Notes under the pieces: generated by a model | Told to the model about the DNA's origin: nothing | Database searches by the model: none | What the model saw: the letters and a program-made list of their open reading frames with translations, nothing else | NCBI RefSeq assembly: GCF_042186555.1 | Contig: NC_133327.1 | Coordinates: 328,340,300 to 328,404,299, forward strand | DNA from: Aquarana catesbeiana | Lineage: Eukaryota; Chordata; Amphibia; Anura; Ranidae | Length of the DNA stretch: 64,000 bases | Direction of reading: 5' to 3' | In this document: one piece after another, positions 63,588-64,000 of the stretch | Layout: the number at the start of each line of letters is the position of its first letter | How positions within the stretch are numbered: position 1 is the first letter of the stretch | Translations under genes and position numbers: made by a program

Positions 63588-64000
63588 CTGGCTCCAGCTG
63601 GGCTCCTCCACTTCTTCCTAGCTGGAAGTCCCAGGTTGGACATCGGAAGCCTCTGCTGGGGTGGAAGGAAGCGCGGAAGGAAGAGTGGAAGGAAGAGTGG
63701 AGAGGGATTCCCTGACTTCAGTCTGGTCTGACAGAAATCGCAATCTCTCATAGTACCACAGCCTGGGGACATAAACGTCATCTGCTGCAGCTCCTGATCT
63801 CTGGGAATCCGTGACCTATTTGCGCTCCCTAAGATAAGTGCTCCTCAGGCCACCAATTTTGGCTTTTAAATAGGGGATGGTTGCCGTGGGGACCACCGGC
63901 TTCACCAACTCCAGCAGTTTCTCCAGCGCTGCCTGTCTCTTTTGTTTATGATTATAATGCGGGTGTTTCACCTCCCACAGACAGGGCAGTTCCCTGTATT
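63588..64000 (-). pseudogene. MADF-domain exon, stop at 63816, runs off the edge
   Basis: On the minus strand from the right edge: YRELPCLWEVKHPHYNHKQK, then ALEKLLELVKPVV and TIPYLKAKIGGLRSTYLRER. This is the central and C-terminal part of a MADF (Myb-like, three-helix) domain, with its conserved Trp and Leu-rich helices. A TAG (63816-63818) follows directly, and beyond it the frame continues through ADDVYVPRLWYYERLRFLSD to the donor at 63588. The start lies outside the window. With the stop this copy is probably dead, unless the TAG is an assembly error. Confidence 0.7.

Noticed and set aside
1..64000. tRNA or rRNA genes
   Set aside because: No cloverleaf with A and B boxes and no rRNA-like block was noticed by eye. 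A tRNAscan run would be needed to be sure.

Overview
The window is vertebrate nuclear DNA, almost certainly from a frog and most likely a true frog (Ranidae). The signs are a GT-AG spliced kinase gene with introns of 5 to 15 kb, several vertebrate transposon classes, and dense short inverted-repeat elements of the kinds common in ranid genomes. Nothing prokaryotic is present. The species call is inference.

Host gene. Four exons on the + strand (4994-5129, 20401-20578, 25387-25585, 35179-35936) join in phase. They encode the end of a protein-kinase domain, a UBA-like segment and a long unstructured tail, best matched to the HUNK branch of the AMPK-related kinases. Upstream exons lie left of the window. 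The stop is at 35934-35936 and a poly(A) signal is at 36153.

Introns and flanks. Nearly everything else is mobile DNA. In order: a hAT MITE (3364-3511); a decayed Tc1 copy (6883-8079); a complete but mutated Ngaro-type (DIRS order) tyrosine-recombinase retrotransposon (9023-15160) with A1-ORFs-B1-A2-B2 split repeats, inside an older TTAA element (8565-15237); MITEs; a minisatellite-bearing palindromic element (25775-26990); two abutting TTAA elements (27002-29034); a Tc1 element (29317-30928); two palindromic retroposons of about 1.9 kb (33011-34940 and 37843-39764); a second Tc1 copy with a Harbinger-type MITE in each terminal repeat (43196-45538); a LINE 3' end (46375-47240); and a hAT element with a minisatellite (48071-49273).

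The right third is a three-level nest. A minus-strand Ty3/gypsy element with Gmr1-like pol order (PR-IN-RT-RH) spans 50744 to about 61030. A retroposon with a 14-bp target-site duplication interrupts its RT gene (52584-59283). That retroposon is itself interrupted by a young chromovirus with paired LTRs and a chromodomain (53506-59167). Beyond it are a foldback element and a MADF/BESS-type gene running off the right edge.

The most unusual signal is a short hammerhead-ribozyme-like fold (C-N-G-A-N-G-A, hairpin, GAAA, short loop, UH) repeated at about the same place in the two palindromic retroposons, in the retroposon that split the gypsy element and, in best form, at 61300-61346. At least three of these units share a GCTGCACTT block, and three have 11-14 bp target-site duplications. 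They look like one family of ribozyme-bearing retroposons, perhaps parasitic on Penelope-like or similar machinery. This is a hypothesis.
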